Positions 56,387 to 64,000 of a DNA stretch of 64,000 bases are shown piece after piece. This stretch comes from Pseudomonadota bacterium (GTDB lineage: Bacteria > Pseudomonadota > Gammaproteobacteria > Competibacterales > Competibacteraceae). A program made the translations under genes and the position numbers. Every line of letters begins with the position of its first letter. The stretch's first letter is position 1. The notes under the pieces are model-generated. The model was not told where the DNA came from. It saw only the letters and a list, made by a program, of their open reading frames with translations, and searched no databases. The DNA lies in contig JAKLIY010000006.1 of assembly GCA_022709365.1 (NCBI GenBank), positions 1-64,000 on the forward strand. The letters run 5' to 3'.

Positions 56387-57673
56387 ATGGCCAAGCCGTT
56401 CCAAGCCATCCGGGGCATGAACGATATCCTGCCCGCCGAATCGGCCTTGTGGCAGGCGCTGGAAACCACTGCTCGCGAGGTGCTTGCTGCCTATAGCTAT
56501 CAGGAAATTCGCTTGCCGCTGGTGGAGAAAACTGAGTTGTTCGCTCGCTCTATCGGCGAAGTCACCGACATTGTCGAAAAGGAAATGTATACCTTCGATG
56601 ATCGCAATGGCGAGAGCCTGACCTTGCGCCCCGAAGGCACCGCCGGTTGTGTCCGCGCCAGCATTGAACATGGTCTGCTGCACAACCAGATCCAGCGGCT
56701 GTGGTATATCGGCCCGATGTTTCGTTACGAAAAACCGCAGAGGGGCCGTTACCGCCAGTTTCACCAGATCGGCGCTGAAGCTTACGGCATGGTGGGTCCT
56801 GACATCGATGCCGAACTGATCAGTCTGACTGCCCGGCTGTGGCGGCGGTTGGGCATTCGCGAGGTGACCCTGCAACTCAATTCACTCGGTTCCAGCGCGG
56901 CCCGCGCCGCCTACCGGGAACAACTGGTCGCCTATTTCACCACGCGCCAGGGCGAACTCGATGAGGATAGCCAGCGGCGGTTGCAGACCAATCCCCTGCG
57001 GATTCTGGACAGCAAGAATCCCGCAATGCAGCCGGTGATCGCGGAAGCGCCCTCGCTGCTGGATCATCTTGACGCGGAATCCCAGGCGCATTTCGCCGCG
57101 TTGCAGGATTTGCTGGATCGTGCAGGCATTGCTTATGACATCAATCCCCGGCTGGTGCGGGGACTGGATTACTACAGCCAGACGGTTTTTGAATGGGTTA
57201 CTAACACGCTCGGCGCGCAAGGCACCCTCTGCGCGGGCGGTCGTTACGACGGACTGATTGAACAGCTTGGCGGATCGGCGACGGGCGGCATCGGGTTCGC
57301 CATGGGCTTGGAGCGACTGGTCGCCATGCTAGCTGCGGCCGGCCGGTCGGGCGCTGATTCGGTCCCCCACGCCTACCTGATCGCGGTCGGTGACGCCGCG
57401 CAACGAACGGTGTTGGCGCTCGCTGAACGGCTGCGCGACGCCGGGCCGGCGTTGCGGTTGCGAATGAACTGTGGTGGCGGTGGATTCAAGGCCCAGTTCC
57501 GCCGTGCGGATCACAGCGGCGCACAGTTCGCGCTGATCCTCGGCGAGGACGAGGTCAATGCGGGTACGGTCGCGATCAAGCCATTGCGCGACGCCCAAAG
57601 CCCACAAATCACCCTGCCACAGGACCAGGTTGCCGCCTGGTTGTGCGTGGCGGCGCTGAGCAAAGTTTCCTGA
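56387..57673 (+). CDS. hisS: histidyl-tRNA synthetase
   Basis: Class II synthetase of 428 residues (E. coli 424), with motif 2 ([16 protein letters not shown]), the histidine motifs LVRGLDYY and GGRYDGL and motif 3 (GFAMGLERL). The ATG at 56387 gives the [16 protein letters not shown] start; the frame extends into rodZ. A palindromic repeat follows. Confidence 0.97.
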   Translation: MAKPFQAIRGMNDILPAESALWQALETTAREVLAAYSYQEIRLPLVEKTELFARSIGEVTDIVEKEMYTFDDRNGESLTLRPEGTAGCVRASIEHGLLHNQIQRLWYIGPMFRYEKPQRGRYRQFHQIGAEAYGMVGPDIDAELISLTARLWRRLGIREVTLQLNSLGSSAARAAYREQLVAYFTTRQGELDEDSQRRLQTNPLRILDSKNPAMQPVIAEAPSLLDHLDAESQAHFAALQDLLDRAGIAYDINPRLVRGLDYYSQTVFEWVTNTLGAQGTLCAGGRYDGLIEQLGGSATGGIGFAMGLERLVAMLAAAGRSGADSVPHAYLIAVGDAAQRTVLALAERLRDAGPALRLRMNCGGGGFKAQFRRADHSGAQFALILGEDEVNAGTVAIKPLRDAQSPQITLPQDQVAAWLCVAALSKVS

Positions 57674-57688
57674 GACTTTTCACCCTGG

Positions 57689-57740
57689 CCTCACCCTGAA
57701 CCCCTCACCCTGAACCCCTCTCCCTCAAGGAGAGAGGGGA
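57689..57740. repeat. dispersed CCCCTCTCC palindromic repeat, copy 2
   Basis: A 14-base unit CCTCACCCTGAACC occurs twice in tandem (57689-57702, 57703-57716) and leads into CCTCTCC...GGAGAGAGGGG. It fills the gap between hisS and yfgM. Confidence 0.85.
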
Positions 57741-57762
57741 GTTAGTTGGAGAAGACAAGCTG

Positions 57763-58668
57763 ATGGAGCAATACACCGACGACGAACGTGTCGAAGATCT
57801 GAAAAAATGGTGGCAGGAGAACGGCGTTAGCATCATCGTCGGCATCGCGCTTGGCGTCGCTGCGATCTTCGGCTGGCGCTACTGGGTCTCCCACCGCGAC
57901 GCCCAGGCGAACCAGGCATCACTGGCTTATGACGCCTTTATCGAAGCCGTCGAAAAGCCGGACACGGATCAGGCCCGTCAGCGGGGTCAGGGATTGCTAG
58001 CCGATTTCCCTAATTCCGCCTATGCCGCGCTGGCGACGCTGCGGCTGGCCAAACTGGCGGTGGACAATGGCGATCAGGCGACGGCCATTCAGCAATTGCA
58101 GTGGGTCATCGATCACGCCAAACTGGCTGAACTCCAGGATATCGCCCGGCTGCGGCTAGCGCGGGTGTTCTTCGCCGCCGGCCAGTTGACCGAAGCGGAA
58201 AAGCTGTTAGCGCACGTGAACACCGCCAGCTTGACCGCCGAACGCGAGGAGCTGCGGGGTGATCTTGCTCTGGCTGGCAACGACCCCGCCAAGGCACGAA
58301 CCGCCTATGCCCAAGCACTGGCGGCCGGTGGCGCCAGCCCGTTGTTGCGAATCAAACTCGACAATCTGGCCGTGCCGACTGCCGACACAGTGATCGCCGC
58401 ACCGGTTCCACCACTGGCTGAACCCGCTACCGTAACGGTTCCTCCACCCGTTCCTGACGCGCCATCGGAAGCACCCGCCGAGACGCTATCGGCTCCCGAA
58501 GCGCCCGCCGAGACACCACCTGTTACTGCTTCCGAAACGCCGGCCGCCGAGGCTTCCGAAACGCCGGCCAAGGTTCCTGAAGCAGCGCCGGACGATGCCG
58601 CTCCAACTGCGCCAGCCGAACCGGTTCCGGTCTCCCCTGCTCCCCCTGCATCAGGTCCGCCGTCATGA
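57763..58668 (+). CDS. yfgM: YfgM-like membrane-anchored chaperone partner with extended tail
   Basis: Ancillary SecYEG / periplasmic chaperone protein. 301 residues against 206 in E. coli. A cytosolic N-terminus (DDERVEDLKKWWQENG), one membrane helix (about 22-42), then a TPR-like domain to about residue 205. The final 95 residues are a Pro/Ala/Glu-rich tail with irregular repeats (APAET, SETPA), probably disordered. A GGAGAAG lies upstream, next to the palindromic repeat. It overlaps bamB by 4 bases. Confidence 0.9.
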   Translation: MEQYTDDERVEDLKKWWQENGVSIIVGIALGVAAIFGWRYWVSHRDAQANQASLAYDAFIEAVEKPDTDQARQRGQGLLADFPNSAYAALATLRLAKLAVDNGDQATAIQQLQWVIDHAKLAELQDIARLRLARVFFAAGQLTEAEKLLAHVNTASLTAEREELRGDLALAGNDPAKARTAYAQALAAGGASPLLRIKLDNLAVPTADTVIAAPVPPLAEPATVTVPPPVPDAPSEAPAETLSAPEAPAETPPVTASETPAAEASETPAKVPEAAPDDAAPTAPAEPVPVSPAPPASGPPS

Positions 58669-59825
58669 TCCGACGCACTACTCCTTTGCTCATTCTGATG
58701 CTGATCGCGGGTTGTAGCACGATTGGTGGCTGGTTCGGCGGCTCCGACAACTCGACTCCCCCCGCTGAACTGAAACCCATCGACCAGCCGATCAGCATCC
58801 AGCAACTCTGGGAAACCCGAGTGGGCGCCGGTGCCGACGACCAGTTCATCCGCCTGATTCCTGCCCTGACCGATGGACGGGTCTACGCCGCCAGTCATGA
58901 TGGCATGGTCGTTGCTATGGACGCCCTCAGCGGACAGCGACTGTGGGAAGTCGCCACTCAATTGCCGATCTCCGGCGGCGTCGGCGTCAGCGACGATGGC
59001 TTGGTCCTGGTCGGAACCCGCAAGGGTGAGGTTATCGCGCTGCGCCAGAACGACGGTCAGGAAGCCTGGCGCGCCCGGGTTTCCAGCGAAGTACTAGCGC
59101 CCCCGCGCGCCGCCAGTGGCATCGTGGTCGTGCGCACCATCGATGGCAAATTTACCGGCTTCGACAGCCGTTCCGGGGAGCAGCGCTGGACGTACACCTA
59201 TGCCATGCCCGCCCTCAGCCTGCGCGGCAACGCCCCGCCGCTAATGACTCGTGAGTTGATGATCGCCGGACTCGACAGCGGCAAACTGTTAGTGTTGTCC
59301 TTGGCTAAGGGGTTACCGCTGACCGAGAAAACCATCGCCGCGCCGCACGGCCGTACCGAGATCGAACGGCTGATCGATATCGACTCGGAACCTAAAGCCT
59401 TCGGCGACACCCTGTATCTGGCCGCCTATCATGGCAACGTAGCCGCGATTAACATGCGCGACGGCAATCTGGTCTGGAGTCGGGATCTGTCCAGCCACGC
59501 CGGACTGGACGTAGACGCCCGGCAGGTCTACGTCAGCGATGACACCGACGCCGTATTAGCTCTGGATCGCGCCGCTGGCGGGACGTTCTGGAAACAGCCG
59601 GAAATGACTGGACGCCGGCTGTCCGCTCCGGCGGCAACGACCGATCATGTGGTCGTCGGCGACTTCGAAGGGTATTTACACTGGTTGCGCAAGGAGGATG
59701 GCCGGATCGTCGGCCGGATTCGCGCGACCAATAAAGCCATCATCGCGCCACCGATCGTCGCCGGCGACATCGTGTTCGTTCAGGGCCAGGGCGGTTCGCT
59801 CGGGGCTTTCCGCGCCGGCGGCTGA
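58665..59825 (+). CDS. bamB: outer membrane protein assembly factor BamB
   Basis: Lipoprotein of the BAM complex. 386 residues, lipobox LIAGC (Cys 17), then an eight-bladed beta propeller with repeated W/G-rich strands (LWEVATQLPISGG, AWRARVSSEVLAPP). In other Gammaproteobacteria der follows; here priA does, after a repeat copy. Confidence 0.94.
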   Translation: MIRRTTPLLILMLIAGCSTIGGWFGGSDNSTPPAELKPIDQPISIQQLWETRVGAGADDQFIRLIPALTDGRVYAASHDGMVVAMDALSGQRLWEVATQLPISGGVGVSDDGLVLVGTRKGEVIALRQNDGQEAWRARVSSEVLAPPRAASGIVVVRTIDGKFTGFDSRSGEQRWTYTYAMPALSLRGNAPPLMTRELMIAGLDSGKLLVLSLAKGLPLTEKTIAAPHGRTEIERLIDIDSEPKAFGDTLYLAAYHGNVAAINMRDGNLVWSRDLSSHAGLDVDARQVYVSDDTDAVLALDRAAGGTFWKQPEMTGRRLSAPAATTDHVVVGDFEGYLHWLRKEDGRIVGRIRATNKAIIAPPIVAGDIVFVQGQGGSLGAFRAGG

Positions 59826-59830
59826 ATCGC

Positions 59831-59870
59831 CTCTCCTCTTGACCCCTCTCCCTGCCGGTGAGAGGGGAGT
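59831..59870. repeat. dispersed CCCCTCTCC palindromic repeat, copy 3
   Basis: CCCCTCTC (59843-59850) and GAGAGGGG (59860-59867) between bamB and priA. The purine arm ends 14 bases before the priA TTG start and may serve as its ribosome site. Confidence 0.8.
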
Positions 59871-59881
59871 GAGCCACACGC

Positions 59882-62077
59882 TTGATTCTGCGCATTGCGG
59901 TTCCCTCGCGCCTGTACCGGACCTTCGACTACCTGCCCCCGCCGGATTGCGATCCTGCAACTCTGCAACCGGGCATGCGGGTCCAGGTTCCTTTCGGGCG
60001 ACAACAGGTCGTTGGCTTCCTAGTGGAACTCGGCGCTGACACGGCGCTGGATATCGCCAGCCTGCGACCCGCGCTGGCGGTTCTCGACACCGAAGCGCTG
60101 CTGCCGCCGGATGTGCTGGCGCTGATCCAGTGGGCGCAGCGCTACTACCACCACCCGCCCGGCGAGGTGTTCACAACCGCCTTGCCGGTCCTGTTGCGCC
60201 AGGGCGAACCCGCTATCGCGCCTGCCTCTACCCCACTATGGCGTATCACCGCCGCTGGCCGGGCCGCACTCGCTGACGACAGTCTGCGCCGCGCCCCGGT
60301 GCAGTGGCGGATGCTGGACTATCTGGCGCAGTGCCCGGAAGGCGCTGAACCGGAAACCCTGCGTCCGGTCGTCAGCCACAGCGCCGCCACCCTGCGCACG
60401 TTACGGGACAAGGGCTGGGCGGAACAGAGCGCGGCCCTGGAAGGCGCTACTGCTTTTGCTCCTCACCCGCCGCCGGCGCTGAACGTGGCGCAGGCAGAGG
60501 CGGTCGCCGCAATGATCGCCGCGCTGGGCCGGTTTCAGGTGTTTCTGCTGGAAGGCGTTACCGGCAGCGGTAAAACCGAGGTTTACCTGCAAGTGATCGA
60601 AGCCGCGCTGGCCCAAGGCCGGCAAGCGCTGGTACTCACCCCGGAAATTGGCCTGACCCCGCAGTTGCTGGCCCGGTTCCGCGAACGGTTGCCGGGACCG
60701 CTGGCCGTGTCGCACTCCGGTCTCAGTGATGAAGAGCGGCTCAAGGCCTGGCTGATGGCCCGCGAGGGTCGCGCCCGAGTGGTGGTCGGCACCCGCTCCG
60801 CGGTCTTTGCGCCGCTGCAAGCGCCGGGCATTCTGATCATCGATGAAGAACACGATCCGTCTTTCAAGCAGCAGGACGGCTTTCGCTACCACGCCCGCGA
60901 TCTGGCCATTGTCCGGGGTCAGCAACTGGGCATCCCGGTCGTGCTCGGTTCCGCAACCCCGGCGCTGGAAAGCTGCCACAACGCCCAGCGCGGACGCTAC
61001 CAGTTGTTGTCCCTGCCGGAACGGGTGGGCGGTGGCGCGGAACCCCCGATTCATATTCTGGACGTGCGCCGTCAGCCGATGCGCGAGGGCCTGTCGCTGC
61101 CGTTGCTGGAACGCATCCGTGCCCATCTGGATCGGGATGAGCAAGTGCTGCTGTTTCTCAATCGGCGTGGGTTTTCCCCTGTTCTGCTCTGTCATGAATG
61201 CGGCTGGATCAGCCAATGTCGGCATTGCGACGCCCGCATGACCTTGCATCTGCGCCGCCAGCGCCTGATCTGCCACCATTGCGGCGATCAACGGGCGGTT
61301 GATACGGCCTGTCCGCAATGCGGCAGTGTGGATCTGCGCGGTCTGGGCCAGGGCACTGAACGGCTGGAAACCGCCCTCTGCCAGGAATTTCCCGAGGTCG
61401 GCCTCACCCGCATGGACCGTGACAGCACTCGCCGGCGTGGCAGTCTGGAAACTCTGCTGGCGGATATTCACACGGGTGGCCGTCGCTTGTTGATCGGCAC
61501 CCAGATGCTGGCCAAGGGTCATCACTTTCCCGATGTGACCCTAGTGGGCATTATCGACGCCGACCAGGGACTCTACGGCATTGACTTCCGTTCCAGTGAA
61601 CGAATGGCGCAACTGATCCTGCAAGTCGCCGGGCGGGCCGGGCGGGCGGAAAAACCGGGGACGGTGATCATACAGACCCATCATCCCGACCATCCTCTGC
61701 TCCGTACCCTGGTCTCGCGGGGCTATCCGGCCTTCGCTGCGGAAGCGCTGGCCGAACGACAAGCGGCTTTGTTGCCGCCCTTTGCCCACCAGGCCCTGCT
61801 GCGGGCTGAGGCGGTCGACCCGGAACGAGCGACCGCCTTTTTGAATGCCGCCCGAGCGTTGGCCGAACCGTTGGCGGACGGATTGGAAGTCCTGGGGCCG
61901 GCTCCCGCGCCGATGGAGCGCCGCGCCGGCCGTTATCGGGCGCATCTGCTGATGCAGGCCACACAACGCCAGGATTTACACCGCTTTCTCCATCGCTGGA
62001 CCGCGCTGTTATGGGCGGATCGCCAGGATCGCCAAGTGCGCTGGTCGCTGGACGTGGATCCGCTGGAGCTTTATTGA
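59882..62077 (+). CDS. priA: primosomal protein N' (replication restart helicase)
   Basis: Restarts stalled replication forks. 731 residues (E. coli 732). Walker A GVTGSGKTEVY, DEEHDPSFKQ box, and zinc ligands in CHECG, CRHC, CHHCG and CPQCG. It starts at a TTG (59882); no ATG/GTG start is available before residue 34, and the N-terminus ILRIAVPSRLYRTFDY fits the family. Located beside a repeat that supplies purines upstream. Confidence 0.95.
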   Translation: MILRIAVPSRLYRTFDYLPPPDCDPATLQPGMRVQVPFGRQQVVGFLVELGADTALDIASLRPALAVLDTEALLPPDVLALIQWAQRYYHHPPGEVFTTALPVLLRQGEPAIAPASTPLWRITAAGRAALADDSLRRAPVQWRMLDYLAQCPEGAEPETLRPVVSHSAATLRTLRDKGWAEQSAALEGATAFAPHPPPALNVAQAEAVAAMIAALGRFQVFLLEGVTGSGKTEVYLQVIEAALAQGRQALVLTPEIGLTPQLLARFRERLPGPLAVSHSGLSDEERLKAWLMAREGRARVVVGTRSAVFAPLQAPGILIIDEEHDPSFKQQDGFRYHARDLAIVRGQQLGIPVVLGSATPALESCHNAQRGRYQLLSLPERVGGGAEPPIHILDVRRQPMREGLSLPLLERIRAHLDRDEQVLLFLNRRGFSPVLLCHECGWISQCRHCDARMTLHLRRQRLICHHCGDQRAVDTACPQCGSVDLRGLGQGTERLETALCQEFPEVGLTRMDRDSTRRRGSLETLLADIHTGGRRLLIGTQMLAKGHHFPDVTLVGIIDADQGLYGIDFRSSERMAQLILQVAGRAGRAEKPGTVIIQTHHPDHPLLRTLVSRGYPAFAAEALAERQAALLPPFAHQALLRAEAVDPERATAFLNAARALAEPLADGLEVLGPAPAPMERRAGRYRAHLLMQATQRQDLHRFLHRWTALLWADRQDRQVRWSLDVDPLELY

Positions 62078-62300
62078 GCAGTTTGCCGCACTTTAACCGC
62101 TCGTCGGCTGATCGCTGACTGTAATTGTTTCAAGCCATTAAAAAATAAGTGAACCGCAACACCTTTACTTGACGCCGGATAAAGCTAGAATTTAAGGGCT
62201 TGCGGCGCCTTTCGGCTATCAGGCAAGCCTCTAAGGGATGGATTACAGTCCACTCAGGGGCGTCCGCCGTTCCACCCACCACCACCTATGGGATATAACG

Positions 62301-62609
62301 ATGCAACAAGACCTGGTGCGCGCGATAAAAAGTAACCCTAAATACCACGAACTGGTGTCTAAAAGAGCCAAGTTCGCCTGGATCCTGGCGATCCTCATGC
62401 TGTTGATCTACTATGGCTTTATTCTGATCATCGCCTTCAACAAAGAGTTTCTTTCCCAACACCTGTGGGAAGGCTCTATTACCACGGTGGGCATTCCCGT
62501 TGGCTTGGGCGTGATCATTAGTGCCTTTATCCTGACCGGCATCTACGTCTTCCGCGCCAATTCCGAATTCGACCGCCTAACCGCCGAAATCAAGGAGGAG
62601 GTGCTATGA
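62301..62609 (+). CDS. yjcH: DUF485 membrane protein YjcH
   Basis: 102 residues with two membrane helices (about 27-47 and 61-85), the small partner that nearly always precedes actP. The frame is open from 62238; the ATG at 62301 gives the conserved [15 protein letters not shown]-type start. Its stop overlaps the actP start (ATGA), and a GGAGGAGG lies just inside its 3' end as the actP ribosome site. Confidence 0.92.
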   Translation: MQQDLVRAIKSNPKYHELVSKRAKFAWILAILMLLIYYGFILIIAFNKEFLSQHLWEGSITTVGIPVGLGVIISAFILTGIYVFRANSEFDRLTAEIKEEVL

Positions 62610-64000
62610 GACTCTGGCAAAATGCATTGACGGCTATTGTCCTGAGCCTCGTTGCCGGCGCAGCGCTGGCCGCCGGTGATATGGGCGAAGTGAAGAAGCA
62701 AGCGGTTAACATCCCTGCTATCGTCATGTTCCTGGCCTTCGTCGCGGGCACCCTGGGCATCACTTACTGGGCCGCGCAGCGCACCAAGACCGCCAAGGAC
62801 TTCTATTCTGCCGGCGGCGGCATCACCGGCTTCCAGAACGGCTTGGCCATCGCCGGCGACTACATGTCCGCTGCGTCGTTCCTGGGTATTTCCGGCCTGG
62901 TGTTCATCAACGGCTATGACGGCCTGATCTACTCAGTCGGCTGGCTGGTCGGCTGGCCGATCATCATGTTCCTGATGGCTGAACAGCTCCGCAACCTCGG
63001 CAAATACACCTACGCCGATGTGGTGTCCTACCGCTTCCAGCGGGTGCCGATGCGCACCATGGCCGCTACCGGCTCGCTGGTGGTGGTGGTGCTGTACCTG
63101 ATCGGCCAGATGGTGGGCGCGGGCAAGCTGATCCAGGTGCTGTTCGGTCTGGACTACATCTATGCGGTGACGATCGTCGGCGTTCTGATCATCCTGTACG
63201 TCACCTTCGGCGGAATGCTGGCAACCACCTGGGTGCAGATTATCAAGGCCTGCCTGTTGTTGGGCGGTGCCACGTTCATCGCGTTCGGTGCTTTGCATGT
63301 CGCCACCGAGGGCTCCTGGAGTCCAGAGGCGCTGTTCCGCAAGGCGACTGAAATTCATGCCAAGAAAGATGCCCTCATGCGGCCCGGTGTCTTGGTGACC
63401 AGCCCCATTGAAGCCATCTCGTTGGGCTTGGCGCTGATGTTTGGCACCGCCGGCCTGCCGCATATTCTGATGCGGTTCTTCACCGTGCCGAACGCCACCG
63501 AAGCCCGTAAATCGGTCTTCTACGCCACCGGCTTCATCGGCTATTTCTACATCCTGACCTTCCTGATCGGTTTCGGCGCCATCGTGCTGCTGATGCCGGA
63601 GACTTCAGGCTACATGGTGACCGATCCGAAGACCGGCGCACTGGCGCTCAAGGGCGGCCAGAACATGGCAGCGGTGCAGTTAGCGTCGGCGGTAGGCGGT
63701 AACCTGTTGCTCGGTTTCATCTCGGCGGTCGCCTTCGCCACCATTCTGGCCGTGGTCTCCGGTCTAACCCTGGCCGGCGCTTCAGCGATCTCGCATGACC
63801 TGTACGCCAACGTGTGGGCGCACGGCAATGTCGACGAACAGCAGGAAGTGCGGGTTTCCAAAATGGCGACCGTGGTGCTGGGCATTATCGCCATCCTGCT
63901 GGGCATCGCCTTCGAGCAACAGAACGTTGCCTACCTGGTCGGCCTGACCTTCGCGGTAGCGGCCAGCGCCAACTTCCCGATCCTGATCATGTCGATCTAC
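62606..64000 (+). CDS. actP: cation/acetate symporter, truncated by the window edge
   Basis: Sodium:solute symporter family permease for acetate and related monocarboxylates. 465 codons are present without a stop; E. coli ActP has 549, so roughly the last 85-110 residues lie outside. An N-terminal signal-like segment, then [20 protein letters not shown] and the [13 protein letters not shown] sodium-site motif confirm ActP. Translated together with yjcH. Its neighbourhood (prpE elsewhere in the window) fits uptake of short fatty acids. Confidence 0.95.
   Translation, partial: MRLWQNALTAIVLSLVAGAALAAGDMGEVKKQAVNIPAIVMFLAFVAGTLGITYWAAQRTKTAKDFYSAGGGITGFQNGLAIAGDYMSAASFLGISGLVFINGYDGLIYSVGWLVGWPIIMFLMAEQLRNLGKYTYADVVSYRFQRVPMRTMAATGSLVVVVLYLIGQMVGAGKLIQVLFGLDYIYAVTIVGVLIILYVTFGGMLATTWVQIIKACLLLGGATFIAFGALHVATEGSWSPEALFRKATEIHAKKDALMRPGVLVTSPIEAISLGLALMFGTAGLPHILMRFFTVPNATEARKSVFYATGFIGYFYILTFLIGFGAIVLLMPETSGYMVTDPKTGALALKGGQNMAAVQLASAVGGNLLLGFISAVAFATILAVVSGLTLAGASAISHDLYANVWAHGNVDEQQEVRVSKMATVVLGIIAILLGIAFEQQNVAYLVGLTFAVAASANFPILIMSIY

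Noticed and set aside
57689-57716. Two tandem 14-base units considered as a CRISPR or VNTR seed
   Set aside because: Only two units with no spacers; they are the lead-in of the dispersed palindromic repeat.
60401-61525. 374-codon open frame on the minus strand
   Set aside because: Antisense shadow of priA.
62150-62200. TTGACG at 62169 as the -35 box of a yjcH-actP promoter
   Set aside because: The sequence 17 bases downstream (TTAAGG) is a poor -10 and no better spacing was found.

Overview
The window is a stretch of ordinary gammaproteobacterial chromosome: moderately GC-rich, densely packed with housekeeping genes, and with many 4-base ATGA overlaps between co-directional genes. Gene order supports this placement: zapA / 6S RNA / fau on one strand facing ygfB-pepP-ubiH-ubiI on the other; ndk-rlmN-pilF-rodZ-hisS-yfgM-bamB; rplM-rpsI; and rpmB-rpmG upstream of mutM. 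Lipid A assembly genes (waaA, an LpxL-type acyltransferase), mlaA, bamB and two porins show an outer membrane. A dedicated propionate-CoA ligase, a type-2 malate dehydrogenase and an acetate permease operon suggest a life on short fatty acids. A Competibacter-like organism would fit, but I cannot assign a genus from sequence alone.

Layout. 1-720: end of an rRNA operon (5S) and rpmBG. 760-7100: a PsiE-like membrane protein, a Gld-type ABC operon, mutM and an unrecognised secreted protein. 7218-13466: a GAF/HD-GYP signalling protein, potABC without potD, mlaA and an acyltransferase. 13493-18237: a TAXI-type binding protein, a Kef/YbaL antiporter, waaA and cysZ. 18457-25599: mdh, prpE, trpGDC, an OsmC protein, coq7 and a thioredoxin-like ferredoxin. 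25635-29388: rplM-rpsI, tRNA-Gln and two tandem porins with near-identical promoters. 29403-33078: rpiA, ilvA, fau, 6S RNA, zapA and a ZapB-like protein. 33197-41700: ygfB-pepP-ubiH-ubiI, a two-gene ABC-2 exporter and modABC. 41714-51927: a block rich in nucleic-acid enzymes (SWIM protein, SNF2 ATPase, a fused nuclease/methyltransferase, endonuclease V) that also holds adk, a coiled-coil orphan and two mobile-element-like scars. 52005-64000: hisG, ndk to bamB, priA, yjcH and a truncated actP.

Working together: coq7, ubiH and ubiI supply three ubiquinone hydroxylations; prpE, actP and mdh link acetate/propionate uptake to central metabolism; waaA, the LpxL-like enzyme, mlaA and bamB build and maintain the outer membrane; zapA, the ZapB-like protein and rodZ act in division and cell shape.

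The most accessory-looking part is 46498-51255. A 175-bp nested inverted-repeat element sits just upstream of a single-chain nuclease-methyltransferase with an ISP-type C-terminus, no helicase and a 28-residue tandem duplication. An IS200/IS605-like end motif abuts its stop codon, followed by an unrecognised coiled-coil gene. A dispersed CCCCTCTCC..GGAGAGGGG palindrome recurs through the window and has apparently lengthened the C-terminus of TrpC. No CRISPR array, prophage or intact transposase is visible.
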